A stretch of DNA of 64,000 nt from Kangiella aquimarina DSM 16071 (GCF_000374105.1 NZ_KB893650.1:1048862-1112861); one strand, 5' to 3'; positions 44,037 through 53,575 are shown, counted from the stretch's first letter. The notes: generated by a model not told the origin, from the sequence alone. Translations and numbers: made by a program.

Positions 44037-45335
44037 ATGACTAAAATCACACATATAGTCGGATTTATTGCTTTGACGTTTGGTTTTGCAGTTAATGCTT
44101 TACCTCAAACTAAATACACAAGTTCTTGTGAGTTGCTAGCACCTAAATCAGGTGAATACGAGGATGACAAAGCACCAGCGATGACATCTGAGTCAGCCTA
44201 TAAAAAAATTACAGCGGCTAACGAGGCATATGCAGATGCTAAGTACGTTGAATCTATAGCAATACTTCAAGAATTAATTGCCAACTCGAACGATAAGGCT
44301 GCAGTTGGGAAAGCGATTTTCCTTTTAGGCTTAAATTACCGTGAGCAAGGTAAATACGATCAAGCTAAAGCAGAGTTAAGGCGTGCAATGAGTTCTGGTA
44401 TGCTAGGAAAGCCAAACGAAGTAAATTTACGTTTAACACTGGCACAAATATCTGCAACTCAAGAAAACTATTCCGATGCATTGCGTTGGATGAAAGAGTA
44501 TTTTAGCGAAGTAATTAATCCCCCAGCGTCCTCATATGCTACTTACGCAAGTTTATATTACCAAAACCAGGACTTTCGTTCTGCGATTTGCCCGGCATAT
44601 TTAGCTTTGCAAGAAGGAAGCAAATTGACTAAACCACTTTACAGTCTACTTTTTGCATCCCATATTGAGCTAAAAGATTTGGCCGGCGCAGAAGTAATAG
44701 GCAGAGAGATGGTAGAGCTTCTTCCAGGAGAGAAGTCTGTTTACGATAATTTGTTTGCTGTCTTGAGTCAAAGAGGCAAAGTTCAAGATATGCTAGCACT
44801 TGCAGAACTTGCATACATGAATGGTATGTGGGACTCAGAAACAAATTATAAACAACTTTCAGCATTATACTCAAATAACCAGATACCTTTGCTAGCTGCA
44901 GATAGACTTGAAGAAGGTGTAAATAAAGGTATTGTTGAATCTAATGAAGAGATCTGGCGTAGCATTGCTAATAGTTATAAGTATGCAAAAGCTAGCGCAA
45001 AAGCGATCAATGCTTACAATAAAGCTTCAAGCTACACCAGTAGTGGTAAATACGACTATGAGATTGCTAGCATTTATTTCAATGATGAAGAATATGCAAA
45101 GGCAATTGAATCTTTCAGATCAGCTATTAGAAAAGGTAACCTAAGAGATGGTGATGCAGGCTATGCTTATTTACAAATGGGTGTTGCACATCAACGAATG
45201 GGTCAACCGGATCAAGCAATAGCTGCGCTCGAAAGAGCTAAAAATTATAAGAATGTATCTAAGAATGCAAACGCTTACATTTCTTACATTCAACAAATTG
45301 AAAGTATGAAGAAAGAGTTGGCATTAAACGATTAA
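44037..45335 (+). CDS. Periplasmic TPR-repeat protein of the TonB2 operon
   Basis: With ATG 44037 (a GTG at 44022 is possible) the 432-residue protein starts with a signal peptide ending near VNALPQ. It is made of helical TPR repeats: AIFLLGLNYREQGKYDQAKA, then EEIWRSIANSYKYAKASAKA, ASIYFNDEEYAKAIESFRSA and AYLQMGVAHQRMGQPDQAIA. Such a TPR protein is a constant last member of DUF3450-TtpC-ExbBD-TonB2 operons. It may link TonB2 to receptors or peptidoglycan. It follows tonB by 19 bases. Confidence 0.85.
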   Translation: MTKITHIVGFIALTFGFAVNALPQTKYTSSCELLAPKSGEYEDDKAPAMTSESAYKKITAANEAYADAKYVESIAILQELIANSNDKAAVGKAIFLLGLNYREQGKYDQAKAELRRAMSSGMLGKPNEVNLRLTLAQISATQENYSDALRWMKEYFSEVINPPASSYATYASLYYQNQDFRSAICPAYLALQEGSKLTKPLYSLLFASHIELKDLAGAEVIGREMVELLPGEKSVYDNLFAVLSQRGKVQDMLALAELAYMNGMWDSETNYKQLSALYSNNQIPLLAADRLEEGVNKGIVESNEEIWRSIANSYKYAKASAKAINAYNKASSYTSSGKYDYEIASIYFNDEEYAKAIESFRSAIRKGNLRDGDAGYAYLQMGVAHQRMGQPDQAIAALERAKNYKNVSKNANAYISYIQQIESMKKELALND

Positions 45336-45343
45336 TGTTTTAT

Positions 45344-45369
45344 AAAGGCCTCAACTGAGGCCTTTTTTC
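45344..45369 (+). terminator. Terminator of the TonB2 operon, abutting the next start codon
   Basis: AAAGGCCTC pairs with GAGGCCTTT around AACT and six T follow. The ATG of the next gene is at 45371, so GAGG, its only plausible ribosome site (45357-45360), is inside the stem. Confidence 0.82.
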
Positions 45370-45370
45370 T

Positions 45371-47254
45371 ATGCGTAAATTATTATTAATAACCTTTCTT
45401 ACTCTTTGCTTTTCCTCCAAAGCAGCGGACTTTTATACCTCTATTAAGTCAAGTTTATTAGAGGGAATATCTGATGGCTTTCATATTCAATTAATTGACG
45501 CAAACATTTCAAGCCACTATGTTTTATTACAGGCGAGCGGCTCAGATGAGTTAAAAGAAACTTTTTTAACGCTAAAAAATGAATTATCTAGAAGTGGGCT
45601 TAAAGTTACTTATACCAATAGTATCGTTCGCCAGAGCTTGATTTTAAAACTACCAAAAGAGCTACTGGATTCGCATCTTGAAAAGCTATTACAAAGGTTG
45701 TCATCTAATAAGTTATCATCAGTAGAGTTAATTGTTTTTGGTGGAATCAATCAGCAGCGGCTTCTTGGGGTAATTAATCGTCAGTTTAATGCAAGTAACT
45801 TCAATATTACGACTGATAATGAGGTGTTGGCATCAAGGAACTTGATTGCATTACCAGCTTCATCAGAGGAACCGCTTGAAGCACAACAAAATGATTGGTT
45901 AATTGGTCTTACAGTGGGGCTTTTTAATTGTTCTTATATTGATAACGGTTATATTAATTTTTACTATTTCCAACAACAGTTCTGGTGTAAAGATTATTCT
46001 CCAAACCACTCTTTAACCGATAAAGATGTGGCAGATCTTAAAGACAAACTTTATTCAGATATACAGTTAAGTCTTGATACTCCAGAGGGTTTTCTTAATT
46101 ATATTGGTTCTTTCAAGTCGGAACGTCGATTAGAACTTTCACAATTATTTTTTAATCGTTTACCTTCGATATCAATTGATAACATTCTTGAATACCATTA
46201 CAAAAAAATTCTTAATGTTCCTCCAACGTCCGACTCTTTAGGTTCTGATATTGAATTCGCTTCAGTTTATCAGTTACCTGGAAGTTATAAGGTCAAGTCA
46301 CAATTAGTATCCAATAACTCCAAAGTAGTTAAATTTGATCTTGCGATTGATAGTAGCTTTACCTGTGTTCAGCTTAACTGTGCAAGTCTGGCTGGCCTTC
46401 CTTATATAAAATATTCGGCTTCTGATAAAGTCCATTTATTCTCTATGCGATATCCTTCAGCACACGAAACGACTGTTATCAATGAACTTAATAAAGTACT
46501 GTTCATACCTTTATCAACATCTAACAGAATTGCCCAGGAAAACCTTCTGGTATCATTACAGGGAGGCTTTCTGTTGGAGGCTTATGACGATAGTTTTAAG
46601 CTAATGTCCAAGTTACCATTAGTTAATGCCCACATGAATACTTATGCCGGTATTCCCTCACAGAATACGACTTTAGCATTTACAATTAATAATGATAATA
46701 AAAGTCGTATTTCCGTATTTTTGAATTCAGTACCTGGAGGGCAGCACTGGGAAGAGTCAGAGCTGATGTATTTCATTCTTCTTAGTTGGAGCAAGGGAGC
46801 AAGTAATCGTTTTCAGGTGCATAAATCCAATACTTTGGTTAATACAGAGCTTTCTGAGAACGTTTATCTCGAAGCAGATAATTCACCCCTATTCATTGAT
46901 ATTGACAACACCGACACTGAGCAAACTGAGCAGATGATACAGGAAGCATTGAACTTTTTGGGTGACTTCCCAGAAAAGCTATCTCGTAATGATTTTGTTG
47001 ATTTTAAGAAGAGTATTATTACCAATCTTAGTTTGCTAGAAGCGGATAATAAGGCATTACTTCAAGTATCTCACTTATTTGACTTGGAAAAGCCAAGTGG
47101 TTTACTCATTCAGCGCTTAGAAAACCTTAGTTATGAACAGTTTAAGGCATTTCTAGCTCAAAAAGCAGCATTCAATAAGATTATTATTTCTACAAATTTT
47201 GAACTTAATGAGTCTACCAAACAGTCAATTACAGACTTATCGAACGATCTCTAG
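45371..47254 (+). CDS. Large secreted protein, possible degenerate M16 peptidase
   Basis: The 627-residue protein has a signal peptide (KLLLITFLTLCFSSKAA). I recognise no motif of certain family. The order of features suggests a divergent M16 (insulinase-like) protein: a segment EESELMYFILLSWSKGASNR recalls the paired-domain helix, and the end KPSGLLIQRLENLSYEQFKA recalls the M16 C-terminal helix followed by a strand. There is no HxxEH zinc site, so it could not be an active M16 peptidase. It follows the TonB2 operon without its own promoter; its ribosome site lies in the operon's terminator stem. Real function unknown. Confidence 0.6.
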   Translation: MRKLLLITFLTLCFSSKAADFYTSIKSSLLEGISDGFHIQLIDANISSHYVLLQASGSDELKETFLTLKNELSRSGLKVTYTNSIVRQSLILKLPKELLDSHLEKLLQRLSSNKLSSVELIVFGGINQQRLLGVINRQFNASNFNITTDNEVLASRNLIALPASSEEPLEAQQNDWLIGLTVGLFNCSYIDNGYINFYYFQQQFWCKDYSPNHSLTDKDVADLKDKLYSDIQLSLDTPEGFLNYIGSFKSERRLELSQLFFNRLPSISIDNILEYHYKKILNVPPTSDSLGSDIEFASVYQLPGSYKVKSQLVSNNSKVVKFDLAIDSSFTCVQLNCASLAGLPYIKYSASDKVHLFSMRYPSAHETTVINELNKVLFIPLSTSNRIAQENLLVSLQGGFLLEAYDDSFKLMSKLPLVNAHMNTYAGIPSQNTTLAFTINNDNKSRISVFLNSVPGGQHWEESELMYFILLSWSKGASNRFQVHKSNTLVNTELSENVYLEADNSPLFIDIDNTDTEQTEQMIQEALNFLGDFPEKLSRNDFVDFKKSIITNLSLLEADNKALLQVSHLFDLEKPSGLLIQRLENLSYEQFKAFLAQKAAFNKIIISTNFELNESTKQSITDLSNDL

Positions 47255-47408
47255 CTAAGCCTCTTAAGATCCAAGCCCTCAACCATTAATTCTACAATTT
47301 ATTTATGCTATTTAACTCATAAGCAACCAGAAATATCTGTTTACGATTCGATATAATGCCTAATCGTTTTGTGTTTTATAATGACTAAAAGTTAAACATG
47401 GTCAATAT

Positions 47409-48821
47409 ATGAGTGATAAAAGCTCAATTAAAAGGGTGCTTTACAAGGTTGAGCAACTTGTAGAGAGAGGTATTGATAAACGCGTCAGGATTGCGGTTAC
47501 CGGTTTAAGCGGTGCTGGCAAGACCGCCTTTATCACTTCGCTCATGAACCAGCTTTTGCATATAGCTGATAATGACCAGTTGCCATTCCTTAGAGCCGCT
47601 AAAGAAGGTCGAATTCTAGCAACTAAGGTAAGCTCCTACGATGAGTTACATATACCAGAATTTAAGTACAAGCAGTCTCTAGATGCCATCTTCGATAAAA
47701 AACCCACATGGCCTGTATCCACTACCGGTATTTCTCAGGCACAACTTGATATTCGATACACTATAAAAAATGAATGGCTAAAGAAGCTACAAAAACAAAG
47801 TCAATTAACAGTCGATATCATTGACTATCCCGGTGAATGGTTGCTGGATTTGCCTCTACTAAGACTATCTTTCAAAGATTGGTCTATGCAATGCCATGAA
47901 CTATTGGAACAGAGTGAGCTTGATAGCAGTTGGAGAGAGCAAGCTGTAGAGCTTATTTATCAGCAGCCTTTACAAGACGATAAAATTGCACAGGTATCGA
48001 CTGAATATAAGGATTTTATTAGGCAAAATTTCTCACAACAGCACACTTATAATTTATTACAACCTGGACGATTTATCCTTCCTGGTGAGCTTGCGGGAGC
48101 CCCGGTATTAGACTTTTTTCCAGTACTTGATATCGATATTTTAAACTCTGACTGGAGTACCCTTTCGTCAGACAGTTTAATTAGAATTTTAGAAAAGCGC
48201 TTTAACTATTACAAAAAACAAATTATTGAGCCATTCTTTAAAGAATATTTTGAAAAGGTTGATCGTCAGATTTTACTTGTAGATTGTCTTGAAGTGCTCA
48301 ACAACGGATATCAGAATTACCGTAATATGCAGTTTACCTTAAGTGAGCTTTTGAAAAGTTTTCATTACGGTCATTCAAACTGGATAAAAAGGATGTTCAG
48401 TCCCTCTATCGATAAGTTGCTTATAGCCGCAACTAAAGCTGATCATGTCCCTCCTGAACAACATAGAGAGTTGGAGCTATTCTTACAAAAGATGCTTCAG
48501 GGCTCTAGAAACGATATTCAGTATGAAGGTATTGAGCTGGAGACTTTGGCCATTAGTGCTATCAAAGTCACTGAGGCTGTGATGGCCGAACATCAGGCGC
48601 AAAAGCTAATGTGTGTAAAAGGCGTGGAGCTTTCTTCGGGTGATGAAGTCATCAATTATCCAGGAAAAATTGCACCTCATTCTTTATCAAAAGAATTATG
48701 GCAGGAGCAACAGTATGACTTTGTGGACTTTGCGATTCCTGGAAATTTAACTAGCAGCATACTTCCGCATATCCGGATGGATAAAGTCTTGCAGTTTTTA
48801 ATAGGAGATAAGTTCCGATGA
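47409..48821 (+). CDS. ycjX: YcjX-like P-loop protein (DUF463)
   Basis: The 470-residue protein has Walker A GLSGAGKT at 32-39, then RILATKVSSYDELHIPEFKY, a G-nucleotide-like DIIDYPGEWLLDLPLL (Walker B region), and KLLIAATKADHVPPEQ as the base-specific T-K-x-D element. These define YcjX, a dynamin- or Ras-like P-loop protein that in E. coli belongs to the phage-shock regulon. The stop overlaps the next start by four bases. TATAAT-like boxes at 47352 and 47377 could be a promoter but lack clear -35 elements. Confidence 0.9.
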   Translation: MSDKSSIKRVLYKVEQLVERGIDKRVRIAVTGLSGAGKTAFITSLMNQLLHIADNDQLPFLRAAKEGRILATKVSSYDELHIPEFKYKQSLDAIFDKKPTWPVSTTGISQAQLDIRYTIKNEWLKKLQKQSQLTVDIIDYPGEWLLDLPLLRLSFKDWSMQCHELLEQSELDSSWREQAVELIYQQPLQDDKIAQVSTEYKDFIRQNFSQQHTYNLLQPGRFILPGELAGAPVLDFFPVLDIDILNSDWSTLSSDSLIRILEKRFNYYKKQIIEPFFKEYFEKVDRQILLVDCLEVLNNGYQNYRNMQFTLSELLKSFHYGHSNWIKRMFSPSIDKLLIAATKADHVPPEQHRELELFLQKMLQGSRNDIQYEGIELETLAISAIKVTEAVMAEHQAQKLMCVKGVELSSGDEVINYPGKIAPHSLSKELWQEQQYDFVDFAIPGNLTSSILPHIRMDKVLQFLIGDKFR

Positions 48822-49900
48822 AGGATAAGCCAGTAAAGATTAAAAGTAAAAGCGTAGATATAGCGGTCGAAAAAGTTGATGAAAAACTATTTGAAGAAGC
48901 TGCTGAGAAATCTTTAGCTGATTCAAGTCAGTTCGGTAGGCGCTCATTATCGACTACTGCCAAACCTAAACTTTTAGTTAAAAAGTCAAACAAACGAATA
49001 AGAAAACTATTCTGGCCTTCATTATTTACCTTTGTCGCTGGTGCGGCTGTTTATGAGTCCTATCTATTTATTGAGAACCTTTTTTCTTTGAACTCAATTG
49101 TGGGGATTGCTGCTACTGCTGTAGCTGGGCTTGTAGTTGTCAGTGGGGCAGTTAGTCTAGTAAAAGGCTGGTTAAGCAGGAGAAAACTTAGGAATCGAAA
49201 AAGCAAGCAGATGGCATTTTCACAGCTTATTTCTGAAAACACCTATGGTGAGAGTCAGAAGTTGATAGATGATGTTAATTCCGAAATTGGCCAGCATCTC
49301 GATTTGTCCGGTCCAATATCAATATACACAGGTCAAAAACAACAGGTTCATAACGACCGGGAGTTAATTCAGCTCTACTCGCAAACGGTGCTAGAAGGTT
49401 TAGATGAGATTGCGCTGGACACCATTACAAAGCACGCAACGGAATCGGCGATTATGGTTGCATTAAGCCCATTAGCAGCAGCTGATATGGCGCTAGTGGC
49501 TTGGCGTAGTAGCAAAATGCTTCAGGAAGTATCCCGTGTCTATGGTTGTCCCCAAACAACACTGGGGCGAATTGGACTCACCAGACAGGTAATGACTAAC
49601 ATGATGTTGGCTGGTGCAAGTGATATGCTAGCTGACGCTGGGGCAGAGTTATTAGGTAAAAGCCTGACTGCAACTGTCTCCACAAAAGTAGCGCAGGGAA
49701 TTGGCGTCGGTCTGCTTATTGCTCGCATGGGCATTCAGACCATGAAACTATGTAGACCTGTAGAGTTTACTGATGACAACAAACCAAAACTTAGCTACAT
49801 TCGAAAATCTTTGTATAACAAGATTACGACTATCTTAAAGAAAAGCGAACCATCAAAGGACGCTGTTAAAGTAAAAGGGGAGCAAGATGATAGAGATTAA
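48818..49900 (+). CDS. ycjF: YcjF-like membrane protein (DUF697)
   Basis: The 360-residue protein has a basic cytoplasmic start, two membrane helices (about 65-85 and 92-112), and a DUF697-type domain at the end (TESAIMVALSPLAAADMALV, then GASDMLADAGAELLGK). YcjF accompanies YcjX in many proteobacteria and the pair is linked to envelope stress. It overlaps ycjX by four bases and the next ATPase gene by 14, so the four genes from 47409 to 51930 look like one operon. Confidence 0.88.
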   Translation: MKDKPVKIKSKSVDIAVEKVDEKLFEEAAEKSLADSSQFGRRSLSTTAKPKLLVKKSNKRIRKLFWPSLFTFVAGAAVYESYLFIENLFSLNSIVGIAATAVAGLVVVSGAVSLVKGWLSRRKLRNRKSKQMAFSQLISENTYGESQKLIDDVNSEIGQHLDLSGPISIYTGQKQQVHNDRELIQLYSQTVLEGLDEIALDTITKHATESAIMVALSPLAAADMALVAWRSSKMLQEVSRVYGCPQTTLGRIGLTRQVMTNMMLAGASDMLADAGAELLGKSLTATVSTKVAQGIGVGLLIARMGIQTMKLCRPVEFTDDNKPKLSYIRKSLYNKITTILKKSEPSKDAVKVKGEQDDRD

Positions 49901-50684
49901 AGATCTCGCAAAAACATTTGCCTACGATAAAAAGGAAGCAAAAAAGAAGAAAGGTAAGACGGTTAGTGATCCTCGAGAGGGTGAGGGTGTTTTCCATGCC
50001 GTAAAAAATGTCTCATTCAGTTGCAATGCTGGCGAGGTGCTTGGGTTGTTGGGACCTAATGGAGCAGGAAAAACAACGACTTTACGCATGCTATCAACAG
50101 CACTGGAGCCAACAGCGGGGCAAATTCTCATTAATGGGCATGACGTCACCAAAGAGCCTCGGTATGCACAAAAACAAATTGGATTCCTATCTGGTAAAAC
50201 AGGGCTCTACCACCGCTTGAGTGTTCGTGAAAATGTTGCCTATTTTGGTCGTATGCATGGTCTTTCACGCCAACAGATTGATGAGCGTATTGAGAAGATT
50301 TTCACGATGCTGGATATGCATTCATTTGCAGGTAAGCGTGCAGATGACCTTTCAACGGGTATGATGCAAAGAGCATCCATCGCTCGAGCTGTGATTCATG
50401 AGCCAAAGGTATTGGTCTTTGATGAGCCAACCACCGGCCTCGATGTGATTTCAGCCAAGACGGTGCTCGATTTCATCCAAAGTTATAAAGGCAGCGAAAT
50501 GTCAGTCATCTTTTCGACTCACCACCTGCATGAAGTTGAAAAGCTCTGTGATAGAGTTTGTCTGATTGATTTGGGAGAAACTAAATTCTTTGGGCCTACA
50601 GATGAGTTTGCAGCAAGTACTGCATCCGGTTCACTGTATGATGCTTTCCTTGCCAGTGTAAATAATAAGAAAGAGGTAGCTTAA
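49887..50684 (+). CDS. natA: NatA-type ABC exporter ATPase
   Basis: The 265-residue ATPase has Walker A GPNGAGKT (56-63), signature LSTGMMQRASIARA, Walker B VLVFDEPTTGLD and switch His in FSTHHLHEVEK. A basic insert near the start (KKEAKKKKGKTV, about 15-26) is unusual. It fits the sodium-extrusion NatA group, though substrates of this group are often mis-assigned. ATG 49887 follows GGGGAG and overlaps ycjF by 14 bases. Its partner permease begins two bases later than its stop. Confidence 0.82.
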   Translation: MIEIKDLAKTFAYDKKEAKKKKGKTVSDPREGEGVFHAVKNVSFSCNAGEVLGLLGPNGAGKTTTLRMLSTALEPTAGQILINGHDVTKEPRYAQKQIGFLSGKTGLYHRLSVRENVAYFGRMHGLSRQQIDERIEKIFTMLDMHSFAGKRADDLSTGMMQRASIARAVIHEPKVLVFDEPTTGLDVISAKTVLDFIQSYKGSEMSVIFSTHHLHEVEKLCDRVCLIDLGETKFFGPTDEFAASTASGSLYDAFLASVNNKKEVA

Positions 50685-50685
50685 C

Positions 50686-51930
50686 ATGTGGTTAGTTTAC
50701 AAAAAGGAATTACTGGAAATTTTACGCGATAAGAAAACGCTAATATTTTCTATTTTGTTACCAACGCTTATTTTTCCTGTTTTGTTTTTTGCAATTGGTA
50801 AATTTACCGCAAGCAAAACCGAAGAAGCAGAAAATAAAGAAATCAAAGTGGCATTCGTTAACAGCATAACCCTGCCTGGCTTTGAGGATTTGTTCACTCG
50901 AGAGAAAGGTTTCATTAAGGTAGAGCTAGAGTCGGATGATTATAAAGCAGCAATCCTGGATAAAAAGGTCGATTATATCTTCCATGTTCCAGCTGGCGTC
51001 AGCTTACCTGCAGAGTCAAGAAAGCAGGAAGTTTTAAAAGTATATTCCAAAGAATCAACCAGGCTGGATAATATTTTAGGTAAGCGCGTTGATGATGTAG
51101 TGGATGCTTTTAATAATACGCAACGAATGGAGTTGGGCCGCAACTTTGATTTAACCACCGACAACGTTAAAGCCTTTAATAAGCCTATTCTGATTGAAGA
51201 AAATAACTTTGCCTCTCAGCGTGAAAAAACGGGTGAGTTTGCAGGTCCATTGCTCGCTTATTTATTGATTGCATTGGCGGTTTCCGGCGCTATGTATCCA
51301 GCACTGGAGCTAGGTGTTGGAGAGAAAGAGCGTGGTACGCTGGAGACATTATTGCTGACACCTATGTCAAAAGGTCAAATCGTAATGGCTAAATTTGGCG
51401 TTATTTTTACGGCCAGTTTCTTTACGGTGGTGGTGACGCTGCTCAGTTACCTGTTCTGGGTCTGGATATTTAGCTTCTTTGCCATGGATTCATCAGTAGC
51501 TGCTGATCCTGATAGCCTGACGGGTAAGCAGTCAGGCGGTGGCCTCGATTTCCTTTCGAATATTTCGAGTCTTGATCTGTTGTTAGTTGCAGTTTTATTG
51601 GTGCCACTAACCAGCATATTTGCTTCCATCATGCTCAGCGCGTCAATTTATGCCAAGAACATGAAAGAAGCCCAGGCCTATATGTCGCCTATCTTTATGA
51701 TCGGCTTTATGCCTGTTATTGTTGCATTTGTTCCGGGTATGGAGCTCAATGTTAAAACTGCCATGATTCCGGTAACCAATGTTGCACTGGCAATGAAAGA
51801 CTTGATTAAGGGTACGGTTGATTACGGTTTAATTACCATTCTGTTGATATCAACTGCGGTATTAGCTGGTGGTTTGCTTTACTGGACAACGGTATTCTTC
51901 AAGAAGGAAAAGGTTCTATTTAGGAGTTAG
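50686..51930 (+). CDS. natB: NatB-type ABC-2 exporter permease
   Basis: The 414-residue permease has one N-terminal helix (KTLIFSILLPTLIFPVLFFA), a long periplasmic loop (about 40-185), then five or six helices: AYLLIALAVSGAMYPALELG, LLVAVLLVPLTSIFASIML, AYMSPIFMIGFMPVIVAFVP and more. The GEKERGTLETLLLTPM motif after the second helix is typical for ABC-2/NatB permeases. It is translated with natA, one base apart. Sodium is only the family's default substrate. Confidence 0.82.
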   Translation: MWLVYKKELLEILRDKKTLIFSILLPTLIFPVLFFAIGKFTASKTEEAENKEIKVAFVNSITLPGFEDLFTREKGFIKVELESDDYKAAILDKKVDYIFHVPAGVSLPAESRKQEVLKVYSKESTRLDNILGKRVDDVVDAFNNTQRMELGRNFDLTTDNVKAFNKPILIEENNFASQREKTGEFAGPLLAYLLIALAVSGAMYPALELGVGEKERGTLETLLLTPMSKGQIVMAKFGVIFTASFFTVVVTLLSYLFWVWIFSFFAMDSSVAADPDSLTGKQSGGGLDFLSNISSLDLLLVAVLLVPLTSIFASIMLSASIYAKNMKEAQAYMSPIFMIGFMPVIVAFVPGMELNVKTAMIPVTNVALAMKDLIKGTVDYGLITILLISTAVLAGGLLYWTTVFFKKEKVLFRS

Positions 51931-51950
51931 ATTGAAGCTGCTACGCTAAT

Positions 51951-51978
51951 AAAAAAGGGGCTAGTTAGCCCCTTTTTT
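51951..51978. terminator. Bidirectional terminator between natB and mltD
   Basis: AAAAAAGGGGCTA pairs perfectly with TAGCCCCTTTTTT over a two-base gap. A/T runs on both sides make it work for both convergent transcripts. Confidence 0.88.
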
Positions 51979-52024
51979 ATATCTATTCGCCAATCCGTAA
52001 TGGCTTTTGTAGAAGACCGCTTAA

Positions 52025-53575
52025 CTATTTGCTGTAAATTGTCAGCGTCTGTCCCGGTTTGATTAAAGAGGCATTTTTTAAGCCATTCCATTTGGTTAAA
52101 TCACTGACCTTGACGTTGAAGCGTCGAGCAATGGTGTACAACGAGTCTCCACTTTTGACCTGGTATGAGCTTTTGTTCGATGCATAATTGGCATAACCGC
52201 GAGGCCAAACTTTTAACTTCTGGCCGATACGAATGGTGCTGTTTTGAGCAATTCCATTCCAGTTAGCCAGTTGCCGTGTACTCACCCCAAACTTTTTGGC
52301 AATGGTCCACAGACTATCACCGGAGCGCACGTTATATACCTGATAGCGACGTCGCTGCTGGTTTTTGCTCAATGTTGCAAAGAAGTTTTTTTCATACTCA
52401 GTGGCATTGATAATGCCGGGCATTTTTAATTCCTGACCGATTTTTAGAAAATCCGATTTAAGCCCATTTAACTGCTTAATGGTTTTAACCGAAGTATTAT
52501 GTCGCTTAGCGATAAGACTCAGGTTATCTCCAGATTTCACTTTATAGCTTACTGAAGCCATCAGCTGCTTGGGATCAATTTCTAGAAGCCCCTGGTTGAA
52601 ATGGTCCACTGTTTCCACAGGGACCAAAATAGTCGCCTTTTTATGGTGTTCAGGTACGAACAAACGGTTATAGGCAGGGTTCAGGCGATAAAAAGTATCT
52701 TTGTCAATTTGTGCAATCTTAGCCAGCTCCATTAAGTTTGCTGGAGCATCAACTTCTACCTCAACAAAGGCCGGCTGGTTATCGATTAAGGGTAAATCAA
52801 CCTGGTATTTAGGCGCATTCAGGAAAATATCCGACAGTGCCAACCACTTTGGTATATGGCGCATGGTTTCTTTAGGTAGTTTAAGTGACCAATAGTCGGT
52901 TGGTTTGCCTTGGCGCTTATTGGCACGAATGGCCTTCATCACATTACCCGGACCTACATTGTAAGCGGCAACAGTCAGTAACCAATCTCCATCAAACATT
53001 TTGTTAAGATACTGGTAGTAATCTAATGCGGCATGGGTAGACGCTACAATGTCACGGCGGCCGTCGTACCATTCATCGATTGTGATACCAAAGCCCTTCG
53101 CTGTTTTAGGCATAAACTGCCACATTCCAGCAGCCTGAACGACTGAGTGTGCCAAGGGATCGAAATTACTTTCTACCATAGGGGTAAAAGCTAACTCGAC
53201 AGGCATATTACGGTTCTCAAGTTCAGTAATGATGTAGTACAGGTAGGGCGCCGCTTTATCTGCGCGCTTTAGAAGCAGATGTGGGCTCTTAAGGTATTGT
53301 TCTCTAAAGGCATCAATGCGTGGGTGCTGGACATTGGCAAAACTTTGTTCGCTGGCCAGGTGTTCCCATAAGTTAGGAACAAAAGGTGCAACCTCTGAAT
53401 CTGACAGTAATAATGGATTGTTGTTATCCAGCTCAGGAGCGGGTAACGGGCTTCCATCCTCGGTCGTCTGTGGATTATCAAAACGAGGGTCATTGACTGT
53501 ATCTTCTTGTTTTACAAGGGTACTACAGGCCGTTAAACCCAAACAACTTATCAATAGCAAGCGCTTCATAGGCAT
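52025..53575 (-). CDS. mltD: Membrane-bound lytic transglycosylase MltD
   Basis: MltD cuts peptidoglycan glycan strands from the periplasmic side of the outer membrane. The 516-residue lipoprotein has the lipobox LTAC (Cys17), an SLT domain with catalytic Glu135 in VESNFDP and the later VAAYNVGPGNV, and three LysM domains (about 330-380, 395-450 and 465-515) that bind glycan. Start 53575 or 53569 (two codons apart) are both possible. It follows gloB by nine bases, the same pairing as in E. coli. Confidence 0.94.
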   Translation of the reverse strand: MPMKRLLLISCLGLTACSTLVKQEDTVNDPRFDNPQTTEDGSPLPAPELDNNNPLLLSDSEVAPFVPNLWEHLASEQSFANVQHPRIDAFREQYLKSPHLLLKRADKAAPYLYYIITELENRNMPVELAFTPMVESNFDPLAHSVVQAAGMWQFMPKTAKGFGITIDEWYDGRRDIVASTHAALDYYQYLNKMFDGDWLLTVAAYNVGPGNVMKAIRANKRQGKPTDYWSLKLPKETMRHIPKWLALSDIFLNAPKYQVDLPLIDNQPAFVEVEVDAPANLMELAKIAQIDKDTFYRLNPAYNRLFVPEHHKKATILVPVETVDHFNQGLLEIDPKQLMASVSYKVKSGDNLSLIAKRHNTSVKTIKQLNGLKSDFLKIGQELKMPGIINATEYEKNFFATLSKNQQRRRYQVYNVRSGDSLWTIAKKFGVSTRQLANWNGIAQNSTIRIGQKLKVWPRGYANYASNKSSYQVKSGDSLYTIARRFNVKVSDLTKWNGLKNASLIKPGQTLTIYSK

